Of a DNA stretch of 64,000 bases, positions 45,044-53,895 are shown in pieces (the first letter of the stretch is position 1; the number at the start of each line of letters is the position of its first letter). Source of the DNA: an uncultured Flammeovirgaceae bacterium. GTDB lineage: Bacteria > Bacteroidota > Bacteroidia > Cytophagales > Cyclobacteriaceae. Below the pieces are notes generated by a model, which was not told where the DNA came from, ran no database searches, and saw nothing but the letters and a program-made list of their open reading frames with translations. Where the stretch lies: positions 114,618-178,617 of the forward strand of contig CAKZYA010000024.1 in NCBI GenBank assembly GCA_937883755.1, read 5' to 3'. The translations under genes and the position numbers were made by a program.

Positions 45044-46150
45044 GTGTTATTTAACCCCCGTTTAGCACACTATCAGCAGCTTTACGATTTGTATCGGGCT
45101 ATTCAGACCAGGCAGTCTATTGGAGAGGTTACTGTTAAAGAAGTAGGTGAGAATGGAAATATCAAGTACTTGATAGAGCAGCCGGGAGTGGAAGAAATGC
45201 TATCGCTCGAGTCCACCGACCGGAATGCATTACTGGTATATCTGCAACAAAATTACTTTGCTAATACTAATGTAGAAAATTGGTATAAGGAAAGGGCTAA
45301 GAAAGAAGACAAAGAAAGTAACCATCAAGTATTATCCGATCCTATTCCGCAGGTTGAAAGCTCAAAGCAGTTAGATGTATACCCACACCGGAAAGAGACA
45401 AAGTACTACCGTTGGAAATTACTAGTCAGAGGATTCGTCTACGTAGTCTTAGTTGCCTTGGGTGCGGTAGCGGTTGTATCCTTAGAAGGGGTGGCTCTTA
45501 TTCAGCTCCTGCTGATTTTTGCCTACCTGCTACTACTCTGGATAGTACAACGGCTAGCGAAAGGCTACTTCGTCGGACTTATTCAGGGAAATTCAGTTCG
45601 GGTAACTGAGGAACAGTATCCTAAGATTTATGATATTGTACGATCCCAGGCAGCAACGCTAAAGCTAAAAGAGCTACCCGAAATCTACATATCATACGGG
45701 CACTTTAATGCCTTTGTAATGCAGATGGCTCGCTCTAAATACTTAATGCTATATTCAGAAGTTGTAGAAACATCGCTGACAGGTGATGATGAAGTGCTAA
45801 AGTTTGTCATCGGTCACGAGTTAGGGCATCTATACCGAAAGCACCTTACTAAAGACAAATGGCTCTTTCCTGCTAATATAATTCCCCTATTACATTTTGC
45901 CTATTCCCGAGGCAGGGAATATACTTGTGATCGCATTGGCTACCACTTCTCCCGACGGGGAGCAGTAGAGGGTGTACTTATTATGACAGCAGGTAAGGAA
46001 ATATACAGTAAGGTGAACGTTGAGCAGTTTATTGAGAGTGGCAAGCGTTCCTCCGGTTTTTGGATGTGGTTTAGCGAAAAGTTCCGTACCCATCCTCACC
46101 TAGTAAACCGTCTCCGGGAAATAAAAGAATATAATCGGGCAGGGAATTAA
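45044..46150 (+). CDS. M48-family membrane metalloprotease
   Basis: Zinc metallopeptidase related to HtpX/Oma1. About 130 N-terminal residues of unknown type are followed by two hydrophobic segments (WKLLVRGFVYVVLVALGAVA, LIQLLLIFAYLLLLWIVQ) and the M48 domain: YISYGHFNAFVMQ, LKFVIGHELGHLYRKH with the HExxH zinc site, and the third ligand in SRGREYTCDRIG (E in REYTCD). Length 368. Only a GTG at 45044 fits as start; an ATG at 45003 is in another frame. Cytoplasmic or membrane protein quality control is the likely role. It follows the four-Cys membrane protein in what seems to be a two-gene operon. Confidence 0.88.
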   Translation: MLFNPRLAHYQQLYDLYRAIQTRQSIGEVTVKEVGENGNIKYLIEQPGVEEMLSLESTDRNALLVYLQQNYFANTNVENWYKERAKKEDKESNHQVLSDPIPQVESSKQLDVYPHRKETKYYRWKLLVRGFVYVVLVALGAVAVVSLEGVALIQLLLIFAYLLLLWIVQRLAKGYFVGLIQGNSVRVTEEQYPKIYDIVRSQAATLKLKELPEIYISYGHFNAFVMQMARSKYLMLYSEVVETSLTGDDEVLKFVIGHELGHLYRKHLTKDKWLFPANIIPLLHFAYSRGREYTCDRIGYHFSRRGAVEGVLIMTAGKEIYSKVNVEQFIESGKRSSGFWMWFSEKFRTHPHLVNRLREIKEYNRAGN

Positions 46151-46177
46151 TGTAGGGTACATCCGTATATGCACCAT

Positions 46178-46852
46178 TTATGGCAAACATGATTTAAACT
46201 GGTCAGCTAGAAACTGATTCCCTTTTTTGTTCATATGCACACCATCACTGGTAAGTATCCCTTGGTATTGCTGGGAAGAGTTGTTCTCACGTAGATATTC
46301 GCTAATGTTCGCCCGAAGATCACAGAGAGGGGTGTTGGTTTCCTGGGCTACTTGTCGCACTACTTCCGCATATTCTACTAGTCGCTGATTAGCCTCATCT
46401 TGGCTGTCGGGGTCTTCACCAATCACAGTTGGCGTAGCTAAAATCACTTCGCTACCCGCAGCAGTAATGGTTTGAATCAAATCTTTCAGCCCAGTTTCGT
46501 ACACTGATTTTTCGGTTCCGGTAGTTCCCTCAAACTTGTAAAAGTGCCACACATCGTTGATACCAATATAAATCACGACAATGTCGGGGTTGTGGCTAAG
46601 AACATCCTCTTGCACGCGTCCCTGAAGGTCAGGAACCTTGTTGCCACTAATGCCCGCCCCAATAAGTTCGTAGTGGGAGGTATCCATTTGCTGACGCATC
46701 AGGTCAATGTAGCCACCGGGCTCATTACCTGCCTGAGTGATAGAATCGCCGAAGAATACAATCTGTTTCTTCTCCGGCTGGCAAGCAACAATACCCATTA
46801 ATGGAATCAGAAAGCAAAGTGATAGTAATTGAGATACCGACATAGTTGACAT
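46178..46852 (-). CDS. SGNH/GDSL-family lipoprotein esterase
   Basis: Exported hydrolase of 224 residues with a lipoprotein signal ending GIVACQ. All four SGNH blocks can be seen: VFFGDSITQAG (block I, catalytic Ser), GAGISGNKV (block II, Gly), YIGINDVW (block III, Asn) and TSDGVHMNKKG (block V, Asp and His). Such lipoproteins act on acetyl or other acyl groups of glycans; the true substrate is not known. It is convergent with the M48 gene (27 bp between stops) and divergent from the acyl-CoA synthetase gene. An internal ATG 9 bp later is an alternative start. Confidence 0.9.
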   Translation of the reverse strand: MSTMSVSQLLSLCFLIPLMGIVACQPEKKQIVFFGDSITQAGNEPGGYIDLMRQQMDTSHYELIGAGISGNKVPDLQGRVQEDVLSHNPDIVVIYIGINDVWHFYKFEGTTGTEKSVYETGLKDLIQTITAAGSEVILATPTVIGEDPDSQDEANQRLVEYAEVVRQVAQETNTPLCDLRANISEYLRENNSSQQYQGILTSDGVHMNKKGNQFLADQFKSCLP

Positions 46853-46875
46853 AGGTTGGTTAGTAGGAAAATCTT

Positions 46876-46889
46876 AAACTTCGTAAGTT
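46876..46889. repeat. Isolated arm of the 33-kb inverted repeat
   Basis: AAACTTCGTAAGTT matches 13 of 14 positions of the reverse complement of the arm at 33040-33053. It lies in the divergent spacer between the SGNH and acyl-CoA synthetase genes. Confidence 0.4.
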
Positions 46890-46928
46890 CGTTCTAAATA
46901 AGTGAAAAGATCGTATTTTCCTAAGAGT

Positions 46929-48896
46929 ATGGAAACAGAAGCCAACAGTCTAACCCAAAAAATCCAGCAGTGGCATTCAGTAACTACTATTGCCCGGGTC
47001 ACGCCAGAACGGGCTGAAACCAGCTTTGAGCAGATTTGGCAGACTTACCAAAATATTTACCAGAACGAACCACTCAAAGTAGCCTGGCAACCGGATAAAT
47101 CTACCGTTCAGAACGCCAATGTTTCCGAGCTGATAGCACAAATTGGGATAGAATCATACGACGATTTATACCAATGGTCCGTACAAAATCGAGCAGCGTT
47201 TTGGGAGATAGTAGTCAAACGGTTGAATATTCAGCTTGATAAACCTTATCAGCAGATACTGGACAACAGCCAAGGGAATGAACAGGTGGATTGGCTTACT
47301 GGAGCGCAATTGAATATTGTAGAAAGCTGCTTTCAGGCTCCGGCTGATAAACCCGCATTAACCCTGGCGGATGAGTCTGGACAGACTGAAACCTTATCCT
47401 ACGGAAAGTTAGAAAAACTGGTGAATCGAGTAACTTCCGGTTTGCAAGATTTAGGTCTTAAGCCCGGCAATGCGGTAGCTTTGTATATGCCGTTAGGAAA
47501 AGAAGCCGTAGTTGCTTACTTGGGCATTGTAAAAGCCGGGATGGCAGCGGTACTCATTGCCGATAGCTTTTCGGCTCAAGAACTAAGTAGCCGAATGCAA
47601 ATTGCCCAGGCAAAAGCTGTTATCACCGTAGATGCTTACGCTTATAACCAGAAACAGCTTGACGTCTACTCCCGGGTAAGAGATGCTAGTGCCCCAAAAG
47701 CCATCGTAGTACAAAACCAAGCAGATACACAATTAAGATCAGATGATATTACTTGGGATGATTTTTTAGGGGAGCCTACTGCTGAAACTCATATCGGTCA
47801 GCCGGATGATACGATCAGCATTCTATTCTCATCAGGTACTACCTCAGAACCTAAAGCTATCCCCTGGAATCACTTAACGCCCATTAAATGTGCGATGGAC
47901 GGACAATTCCACCATGATATTCACCCGGATGATGTGGTGACCTGGACGACGGGAATGGGCTGGATGATGGGACCTTGGCTGATTTACGCTACATTAATGA
48001 ATCAGGCAACCATTGCACTGTTTACGGGCTCGGCAGCTTCGGCAGCATTTGGCAAATTCGTAGAAGAAACTAAAATAAGCGTGTTGGGTACAATTCCATC
48101 GTTGGTAAAAGTTTGGCGATCCCAAAAGGCGATGGAGAAATTTCAATGGTCGGTGCGAGTATTCAGCTCGACCGGGGAACCGTCTAATGCCGAAGATTAT
48201 CTCTACCTGATGTGGCTAAATAACTTTAAAGCACCCATTATCGAGTACTGTGGCGGAACTGAAATTGGGGGTGGGTACCTGACCGGAACGGTGGTGCAAC
48301 CTGCTATCCCAGTCACCTTCACCACTCCCGCTTTAGGGCTAGAGTTGCGATTTAGAAATCCAGAAACTGGACAGCTTGCCCCGACTCAAGCCGGGGAAGT
48401 ATTCATTGTACCTCCCGCTATCGGATTATCACAAAAGCTGCTCAATCGTGATCATCACGAAGCCTATTACGCAGGTCCTACGCTGGAAGATGGCCGTCCG
48501 CTCCGCAAGCACGGAGATAACTATCAAATTTTAGGCAAACTCAATCAGACCACATTTTACCGCAGTCAGGGACGGGCTGATGATGTGATGAACTTAGGGG
48601 GAATAAAAGTGAGTGCGGTAGAAATTGAAAAAGTGCTCAATCAGCATTCCACTATTGTAGAATCAGCGGCAGTAGCTATTTCCCCACCCGAAGGTGGGCC
48701 GGAACAATTGGTGGTCTTTTACCTAACTGATCAGGCAGCAGAAAAAGAGCTTCTGAAGAAGGAGCTTCAAAAATTGCTTTCCCAGCAGTTAAACCCGCTA
48801 TTTCGGATTGCGGATGTAGTTCAGAAAGATAGTTTACCGAGAACAGCTTCTAACAAGTTAATGCGCCGAGCATTGCGGGATGGGTATTCTTCATAA
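46929..48896 (+). CDS. AMP-forming acyl-CoA synthetase (acetyl/acetoacetyl-CoA synthetase-like)
   Basis: Activates a short acid to its CoA thioester with ATP. The N-terminus has the ACAS-type segment (LYQWSVQNRAAFWEIVVKRL). The adenylation core has P-loop-like FSSGTTSEPKAIPW, GMGWMMGPWLIYATL, FSSTGEPSNAEDY, YCGGTEIGGGY, then GRADDVMNLGGIKVSAVEIE and the C-terminal PRTASNKLMRRALRD with the catalytic Lys. Length 655 agrees with the acetyl-/acetoacetyl-CoA synthetase group. The ATG at 46929 is chosen over a GTG 27 bp upstream. It is monocistronic. Which acid it uses is not clear from the motifs; acetyl-CoA synthetase proper usually has a Trp-gated pocket that I did not verify. Confidence 0.86.
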   Translation: METEANSLTQKIQQWHSVTTIARVTPERAETSFEQIWQTYQNIYQNEPLKVAWQPDKSTVQNANVSELIAQIGIESYDDLYQWSVQNRAAFWEIVVKRLNIQLDKPYQQILDNSQGNEQVDWLTGAQLNIVESCFQAPADKPALTLADESGQTETLSYGKLEKLVNRVTSGLQDLGLKPGNAVALYMPLGKEAVVAYLGIVKAGMAAVLIADSFSAQELSSRMQIAQAKAVITVDAYAYNQKQLDVYSRVRDASAPKAIVVQNQADTQLRSDDITWDDFLGEPTAETHIGQPDDTISILFSSGTTSEPKAIPWNHLTPIKCAMDGQFHHDIHPDDVVTWTTGMGWMMGPWLIYATLMNQATIALFTGSAASAAFGKFVEETKISVLGTIPSLVKVWRSQKAMEKFQWSVRVFSSTGEPSNAEDYLYLMWLNNFKAPIIEYCGGTEIGGGYLTGTVVQPAIPVTFTTPALGLELRFRNPETGQLAPTQAGEVFIVPPAIGLSQKLLNRDHHEAYYAGPTLEDGRPLRKHGDNYQILGKLNQTTFYRSQGRADDVMNLGGIKVSAVEIEKVLNQHSTIVESAAVAISPPEGGPEQLVVFYLTDQAAEKELLKKELQKLLSQQLNPLFRIADVVQKDSLPRTASNKLMRRALRDGYSS

Positions 48897-49012
48897 GAAA
48901 AGTGTGACTATTCAATCCGTAAAACCGACCATTCAGTAAATTCTTTTTACTTTCCCGGATAGTCCCAAGAAAGTGAGAGTAAGTTGATTCTCAGAAAACA
49001 AAAAATGTAACT

Positions 49013-49612
49013 ATGAGAACAATTATCTTTTGCTTTATGATGACCTTAATCTTTCCGGCTCATTCCCAAGACGGAACAGTATCTGAGTTTGAACGGACTT
49101 TCCTGGTTGATTATCTGGAACGAACCCAATCGGATATGCTAGAACTGGTTACTTCGCTTGATGAGAAAACCTGGAGTACAAAACCATCCGACGGTGGTTG
49201 GTCAGTAGGCGAGATCGTTGAACATATTACTTCGGCAGAGAATGCAGTATTCGGTAGTATTCAGGAGGCATTGGCGTCTCCCGCTCAGGACATAGATTTG
49301 CGAGAAAACGATGCTTGGCTTTTGAGTAAAGTCAATGATAGAGGCGTGAAAGTGAGCACCCCTTTGCCCACTCAGGAGAGCAATAAATCTAAAGAGGAAG
49401 TACTAAAGGAATATAAAAATACTCGGGCGGAGACACTGAAATTCCTAAGTAATGATGAACTACCTCTTAGAAACCATTTTGGCAAGGCACTCTACGGATC
49501 AGCCGATGCCTATCAATTATTTCTGATAATCGGTGGACATAATATGCGGCATACCGCTCAAATCACCGAGACGTTGGATGAGTTTACGAACCTTCAGGCT
49601 ACTCAGGAATAA
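49013..49612 (+). CDS. Secreted DinB-like (DinB_2) metal-binding protein
   Basis: Four-helix-bundle protein of the DinB/YfiT-like superfamily with three candidate metal-binding His: one in GEIVEHITSAE near residue 72 and two in GGHNMRHTAQI near 180-185. Unlike most members it begins with a signal peptide (MRTIIFCFMMTLIFPAHSQ), suggesting a periplasmic place. Length 199 is normal with the leader. Stop is 5 bp from the convergent LytTR gene. Possible thiol-dependent transferase or nuclease-related roles are known for the superfamily, but none is proven for this one. Confidence 0.85.
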   Translation: MRTIIFCFMMTLIFPAHSQDGTVSEFERTFLVDYLERTQSDMLELVTSLDEKTWSTKPSDGGWSVGEIVEHITSAENAVFGSIQEALASPAQDIDLRENDAWLLSKVNDRGVKVSTPLPTQESNKSKEEVLKEYKNTRAETLKFLSNDELPLRNHFGKALYGSADAYQLFLIIGGHNMRHTAQITETLDEFTNLQATQE

Positions 49613-49617
49613 ACTCT

Positions 49618-50439
49618 TTACTGATTGAGCCATTCGGTAACTTCTTTACTCTTGTAGCGACTTACCGATATACTTTCAGCGAAATCACCCTCGTTTATCT
49701 GAATTACGAGCTTTCTATTAGTAGTTTTAATCAACTGCTTTACAGAATTTTTATGAATAAGATACTGCCGGTTAGCCCGATAGAAGCGGTCTCGAGGCAG
49801 TATCTTTTCAAGCTCATCTAATGTACTGAACTGGGTTGTTATCGCCTTGCGATCTTTTGCGTAGAGTGTAACCAGCCCCTTATTGATTTTAGCGTACAAG
49901 ATATTTTCAAGTTCAACCCGTAGACTTTTAATTCCGGTAGGAATCATTAGTGAAGAAGGGACATCTTTTGTTTGCCCTTCGGCTTTATGTTGTAAAACAG
50001 TGTAGAGCAGGTAAATCAGATTCTCTACGACCACCACTCCCAGGGAAACTAGTAAAAAAGTAAGGAAGTTGATGAGGTTAAAACTAGTGTGAAATAGCAA
50101 AGTATAGAGAAGGGTATAAACCATAACTGTGCCCGCTAAATTATAAGCAAGAAATCGGATGATGCTAGCAGCGCGCATTTCAGGCGTGCTAAAAATTCTA
50201 CGCTTGAAAGTATTGGTAATAACCCAGGACGAAGTGCACACAACTAGCCCAAAGAGTAAAAAATTAACTAAAGAAGAAAGAGGAAATGAGTAAGACGGAG
50301 TGAACGGGGTTTGCTGTCGGCTCAGGTGAGCCAAGACTAGGGAAATTACCAAAATCACGGAGTACCTTACCAGCCCAGTTTGAAATTTATAGTCGAAAAT
50401 ATGAAGGTTGAGCTGATTTCGGGAGGGAGTAGCAAACAT
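49618..50439 (-). CDS. Membrane-anchored LytTR-type DNA-binding regulator
   Basis: A transcription regulator with four N-terminal membrane helices (about residues 22-45, 52-75, 95-118, 125-150) and a C-terminal LytTR domain (about 170-270): RVELENILYAKINKGLVTLYA, then LPRDRFYRANRQYLIHKNSVKQL, and a positively charged end. There is no receiver domain, so it is not a classic response regulator; direct sensing through the membrane part is inferred, as for other one-component LytTR proteins of Bacteroidota. It is divergent from menD (109 bp) and convergent with the DinB gene. Target genes are unknown. Confidence 0.86.
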   Translation of the reverse strand: MFATPSRNQLNLHIFDYKFQTGLVRYSVILVISLVLAHLSRQQTPFTPSYSFPLSSLVNFLLFGLVVCTSSWVITNTFKRRIFSTPEMRAASIIRFLAYNLAGTVMVYTLLYTLLFHTSFNLINFLTFLLVSLGVVVVENLIYLLYTVLQHKAEGQTKDVPSSLMIPTGIKSLRVELENILYAKINKGLVTLYAKDRKAITTQFSTLDELEKILPRDRFYRANRQYLIHKNSVKQLIKTTNRKLVIQINEGDFAESISVSRYKSKEVTEWLNQ

Positions 50440-50548
50440 AGTTCCTGGTTTTTATCAAATACGGAATAGCCAGCGTTCTGTTTCCAAAACCAAAAGTCAG
50501 CGAGGATTTGAAAACTTTACAGGAACGGCTAAGTTTGTTTGAAAAAAC

Positions 50549-52252
50549 TTGATTCTACCGTCTGTCATCGCTACCGCGCAAATATGCGCTGAATTAGGAG
50601 TTAGCCAAGCGATTATTTCACCCGGCTCCCGTAATGCTCCGCTGACGATTGCTTTTGTTCGCCATCCAAATATTGAAACCTACACCGTGAGTGATGAGCG
50701 TTCAGCAGCATTTATTGGGTTAGGCATGGCTCGTCAGACCCATAATCCGGTAGTGTTGATTTGTACTTCGGGTAGTGCTGCGTATAATTACGCTCCTGCC
50801 GTAGCTGAAGCCTACTTCCAGCAAACCCCTTTACTTATCCTCACGGCTGATCGTCCGCCCGAGTGGATTGATCAACTGGATGGACAAACTATTCGGCAGC
50901 AAGCCATTTACGGTAAGCACGTTAAGGCTAGCTACGAATTACCCGTCGGTCAGACTGAAGCTGACCAGTGGTACGCCAGTCGGCAGATTTCAGAAGCAAT
51001 ACAACGAACTCAAAGCTATCCACCGGGACCGGTTCACGTAAATGTTCCTATTCGTGAGCCATTCTATCCAGAGAAGAGCGAAGTAACTTCTTTTGACGAT
51101 TCGGTAAAAGTGATCCAATATCATGAAGGAGAGGTGCAGTTGCCCTCAGCATTACAACAGAAATTGCAAGCTGAGTGGCAGCAGTACGAGCGTAAGCTAA
51201 TCGTGGTTGGGCAAAGCAACTTAGACCAGGGTTTTTATCAGCAAATTGCAGAGTATAGTGCACATCACCAAATTCCATTAATAGCTGATATTATCTCAAA
51301 TTTTCATCCGGTAGAGTCAGTTATTAGGCACCCCGATGTTTTTCTGGGGGAAAATACACCGGAGTCGCTCCAACCTGACTTGCTAGTTACTTTTGGGCTT
51401 TCGGTCATTTCTAAAAACTTAAAACTCTTCTTGCGGAAACGTCGCCCTAAAGCTCATTGGCATATTCAACCGAGCGGAGTAGCGGCTGATACTTTTCAAG
51501 CTTTAACCCAGGTAATTCATACTCGTCCTGCCACTTTTTTTCAGATAGCCCAAGATTGGTCGGGAAAGTCCCTAGGCGATTATTACCAAGCCTGGCGTAC
51601 CCAAGAAGAACAAGCTGTTCAGAAGATTACGAAGTTTTTTGAATACTCTAAAGCCCAAACTAGTGAGTTCTACGCGGTTGCTACCGTTTTGCTGAACCTA
51701 CCTCAGCCCAGCAACTTGCATTTGGCGAACAGTATGGCGGTTCGTTACGCTAACCTAATTGGTTTACCGAGTGACTATGCCGATGTAGAAGTAATAGCTA
51801 ACCGGGGCACTAGTGGCATTGATGGAAGCAACAGCACTGCCGTGGGAGCTGCCTTGGCTTCTCCTGATCGACTGCATATTCTAATTACGGGCGACTTAGC
51901 GTTTTTCTACGACCGCAATGCCTTCTGGCATAATTATCTGCTTCCTAACCTCAGGATTATCCTTCTAAACAATCATGGGGGAGGAATTTTTCGGATGATT
52001 GATGGGCCTAGCCGTCAGCCTGAACTGGAGGAGTATTTTGTAACCCAACAAAAATTAGAGGCAAAAAATACGGCAAACGATTTTGGTTTAGAATATCATC
52101 ACGTAGATATGAACCAGAACGAAGCGCATCGCGAACTAGAACAGCTACTACCTGGTTTTCTCACCGAAAACAGTCAGCACACCAAGCTGCTAGAAATTGT
52201 TTCTGATGGGCAAACCAATACCGATATTTTTCGTCAATTTAAGGAGCGGTAA
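50549..52252 (+). CDS. menD: 2-Succinyl-5-enolpyruvyl-6-hydroxy-3-cyclohexene-1-carboxylate synthase
   Basis: Thiamine-diphosphate enzyme of menaquinone biosynthesis, joining isochorismate and 2-oxoglutarate. N-terminal motif VSQAIISPGSRNAPLTIAF and the Glu-containing YTVSDERSAAFIGLGMA are typical of MenD. TSGSAAYNYAPAVAEAY, RGTSGIDGSNSTAVGAALAS, and the ThDP/Mg motif GDLAFFYDRNAFW...LLNNHGGGIFRM follow. Length 567 is normal. The frame has a TGA 9 bp upstream of the TTG at 50549, so TTG (or a later codon) must be the start. Other men genes are not adjacent. The organism is therefore expected to use menaquinone. Confidence 0.94.
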   Translation: MILPSVIATAQICAELGVSQAIISPGSRNAPLTIAFVRHPNIETYTVSDERSAAFIGLGMARQTHNPVVLICTSGSAAYNYAPAVAEAYFQQTPLLILTADRPPEWIDQLDGQTIRQQAIYGKHVKASYELPVGQTEADQWYASRQISEAIQRTQSYPPGPVHVNVPIREPFYPEKSEVTSFDDSVKVIQYHEGEVQLPSALQQKLQAEWQQYERKLIVVGQSNLDQGFYQQIAEYSAHHQIPLIADIISNFHPVESVIRHPDVFLGENTPESLQPDLLVTFGLSVISKNLKLFLRKRRPKAHWHIQPSGVAADTFQALTQVIHTRPATFFQIAQDWSGKSLGDYYQAWRTQEEQAVQKITKFFEYSKAQTSEFYAVATVLLNLPQPSNLHLANSMAVRYANLIGLPSDYADVEVIANRGTSGIDGSNSTAVGAALASPDRLHILITGDLAFFYDRNAFWHNYLLPNLRIILLNNHGGGIFRMIDGPSRQPELEEYFVTQQKLEAKNTANDFGLEYHHVDMNQNEAHRELEQLLPGFLTENSQHTKLLEIVSDGQTNTDIFRQFKER

Positions 52253-52253
52253 A

Positions 52254-52327
52254 CCGGAGACCGGAGTCTGGAAACCGAAAAGATTACTTTTACACTTTCG
52301 GACTCCAGTCTCCGGATTCCGGTCTCC
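52254..52327. repeat. Imperfect inverted repeat after menD made of GGAGACCGGA-type units
   Basis: The unit (G)GAGACCGGAGTC at the left (52254-52272) recurs in reverse complement twice on the right (52298-52327, GACTCCAGTCTCCGGA then TTCCGGTCTCC). The arms can fold into a strong hairpin with an A/T-rich loop. It starts 1-2 bp after the menD stop. It could be a terminator-like mRNA-stabilising hairpin or a dispersed repeat. Confidence 0.55.
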
Positions 52328-52365
52328 AATCAACAACTAGCAATTGAACCATAGGAATCATGACC

Positions 52366-52572
52366 ATGTCATTAGACAATCTTCGAATAGGCAAGAAATA
52401 CTACCTTTACAATTACGGCGAAGAGTCTCGCTTTGAAGTACTGGAAAGATTAGAAGACAAAAATTACCGGGTAAAAGACCTACTTTCGTTAGATACTTAC
52501 GAACTAGGCGATCTAATAAGATACGGTACGTCTGATGACTTTGAAATTGAGGAAATTAGGGAAGTTGTATAA
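52366..52572 (+). CDS. Small acidic protein of unknown function
   Basis: 68 residues from the ATG at 52366 (an in-frame ATG lies 6 bp earlier). It reads as one small, beta-rich domain: LRIGKKYYLYNYGEESRFEVLERLEDKNYRVK..., split over LLSLDTYELGDLIRYG and an acidic tail DDFEIEEIREVV. The sequence pattern of alternating hydrophobic and charged residues and good coding composition support a true gene. No family is recognised. It lies 21 bp before the MpaB-family gene, so they may be co-transcribed. Confidence 0.7.
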   Translation: MSLDNLRIGKKYYLYNYGEESRFEVLERLEDKNYRVKDLLSLDTYELGDLIRYGTSDDFEIEEIREVV

Positions 52573-52593
52573 TCAGTCGATAAAGCTTTAGCA

Positions 52594-53433
52594 ATGACCC
52601 GAAAACATATTACTCAGCGGATTAGCCAGTTAGATGCCTGGGACGATCATCAGGAAATTGTGTATTTGCTGACTTGTCACGTGTTTCCGTGGGATATTGA
52701 GCGGGCATTAGAATTTGCGCTGTTTCGTACCTACGCAGTACCTTCCATTTCCAAACTGTTGGCTCAAACCGGAGAGCTGACCAAGCGACCCCAGAAACGC
52801 TACGACGACACCGAAATTATCATGTATACCCTGGCGGAGCACGGTTATGATAGTGAGCGAGGGAGAAAAGCGTTGCGCCGAATGAACCAAATGCACGGAC
52901 GCTTTTCAATCACTAATGAAGATATGCTGTACGTGCTAACTACATTCATTTACGAACCTAATCGTTGGTTAAAACGCTACGGCTGGCGTCAACCTACCCA
53001 GAAGGAAGAGTTAGCTACTTTCTACTTTTACCGGGAAGTAGGCCGACGAATGAACATCAAGAATATTCCCGATGACTATCATCAATTGGAACAGTACAAC
53101 ATTGATTACGAGCGTGAATATTTTCGGTATGCTCCTTCCAACCGAGCGGTAGGAGATGCTACTTGCGATTTATTTCTGGGCTTCTACCTACCTAAGCAAT
53201 TTTGGTCTTTCGGTCGCCCATTTCTCTACGCTATGATGGATGAAAATCTGCTCAATGCATTTGGCTTTCCCCACCCTTCTTCGTTTATGAGAAAAGTTAC
53301 CACAGGTGGATTGAAGCTACGCGCCAAACTTATACGCTACTGGCCTGAGCGTAGTGAGCCAGTTTTGGGAAGTCAGCGCAAACGGCCTACCTATCCGGAA
53401 GGATATAAAATTGAAGAATTGGGTACGTCTTAA
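52594..53433 (+). CDS. MpaB/rubber-oxygenase-type (DUF2236) haem oxygenase
   Basis: 279 residues, all soluble. Motifs of the ER-bound oxygenase MpaB / latex-clearing protein superfamily are visible: ALEFALFRTYAVPSISKLLA at the N-terminus, the YDDTEIIMYTLAEHGYDSERG segment, LRRMNQMHGRFSITNEDMLYVLTTF with a His that is a likely haem ligand, RWLKRYGWRQPTQKEE and YRYAPSNR-like FRYAPSNRAVGD. Known relatives use a b-type haem and O2 to cleave polyisoprenoid or prenyl chains. In this genome its substrate could be a polyprenyl lipid, given menD next door, but that is inference. No signal peptide. Confidence 0.8.
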   Translation: MTRKHITQRISQLDAWDDHQEIVYLLTCHVFPWDIERALEFALFRTYAVPSISKLLAQTGELTKRPQKRYDDTEIIMYTLAEHGYDSERGRKALRRMNQMHGRFSITNEDMLYVLTTFIYEPNRWLKRYGWRQPTQKEELATFYFYREVGRRMNIKNIPDDYHQLEQYNIDYEREYFRYAPSNRAVGDATCDLFLGFYLPKQFWSFGRPFLYAMMDENLLNAFGFPHPSSFMRKVTTGGLKLRAKLIRYWPERSEPVLGSQRKRPTYPEGYKIEELGTS

Positions 53434-53895
53434 TTAATAGCTATTTCAGTTTTACTAATCTAGAAATGAAAATATTGTGATTAAGGTCTCTTTAGATAAT
53501 TGTGTATTTAATCGACCATTTTAATTTTGTGGCAATGGGTATCTTTCACGTGTCGGCAGCTACCATAAATCCGTCCGAGCCTCGTTGGCCGCTTATGCTG
53601 AGTTACCCAACTATCTCTATTTTTTTCCATAAAGAATGAACCAGATGATAGCAGGGAATTGCTGGCAAAATTCATTCGTGAAATACTAATATTCAGTATT
53701 GGATCAATCAATAGGAACTGACCGCCTAAACCACAGTGGGCAAAAAGCTTGGCTATGCCTCCTTTTGCTCCACACAGATTTATGCTAATGAATATCGGTC
53801 TTCCTTCTGACTTTGGTGTTTTTCGGGCTATTTAACCTTAGTTTAAGCATCAGAAGTTACTTATTTTTAATCTCTAACGTTAACGATTAGTTATT
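53434..53895. other. Spacer before the AraC gene, with hairpin
   Basis: A 67-codon minus-strand frame (53508-53711) is present but lacks a recognisable domain, so it is not called; it could be a remnant. GTGGGCAAAA (53736-53745) and TTTTGCTCCAC (53763-53773) form a bulged 10-bp hairpin about 120 bp before the AraC start. Sequence character changes here from the typical style of the neighbouring genes; it is the left border of the suspected accessory segment. Confidence 0.4.

Noticed and set aside
53508..53711. 67-codon minus-strand frame in the spacer before the AraC gene
   Set aside because: No domain, start signal or neighbour supports it, although its composition is not absurd. It could be a remnant; homology search would decide.
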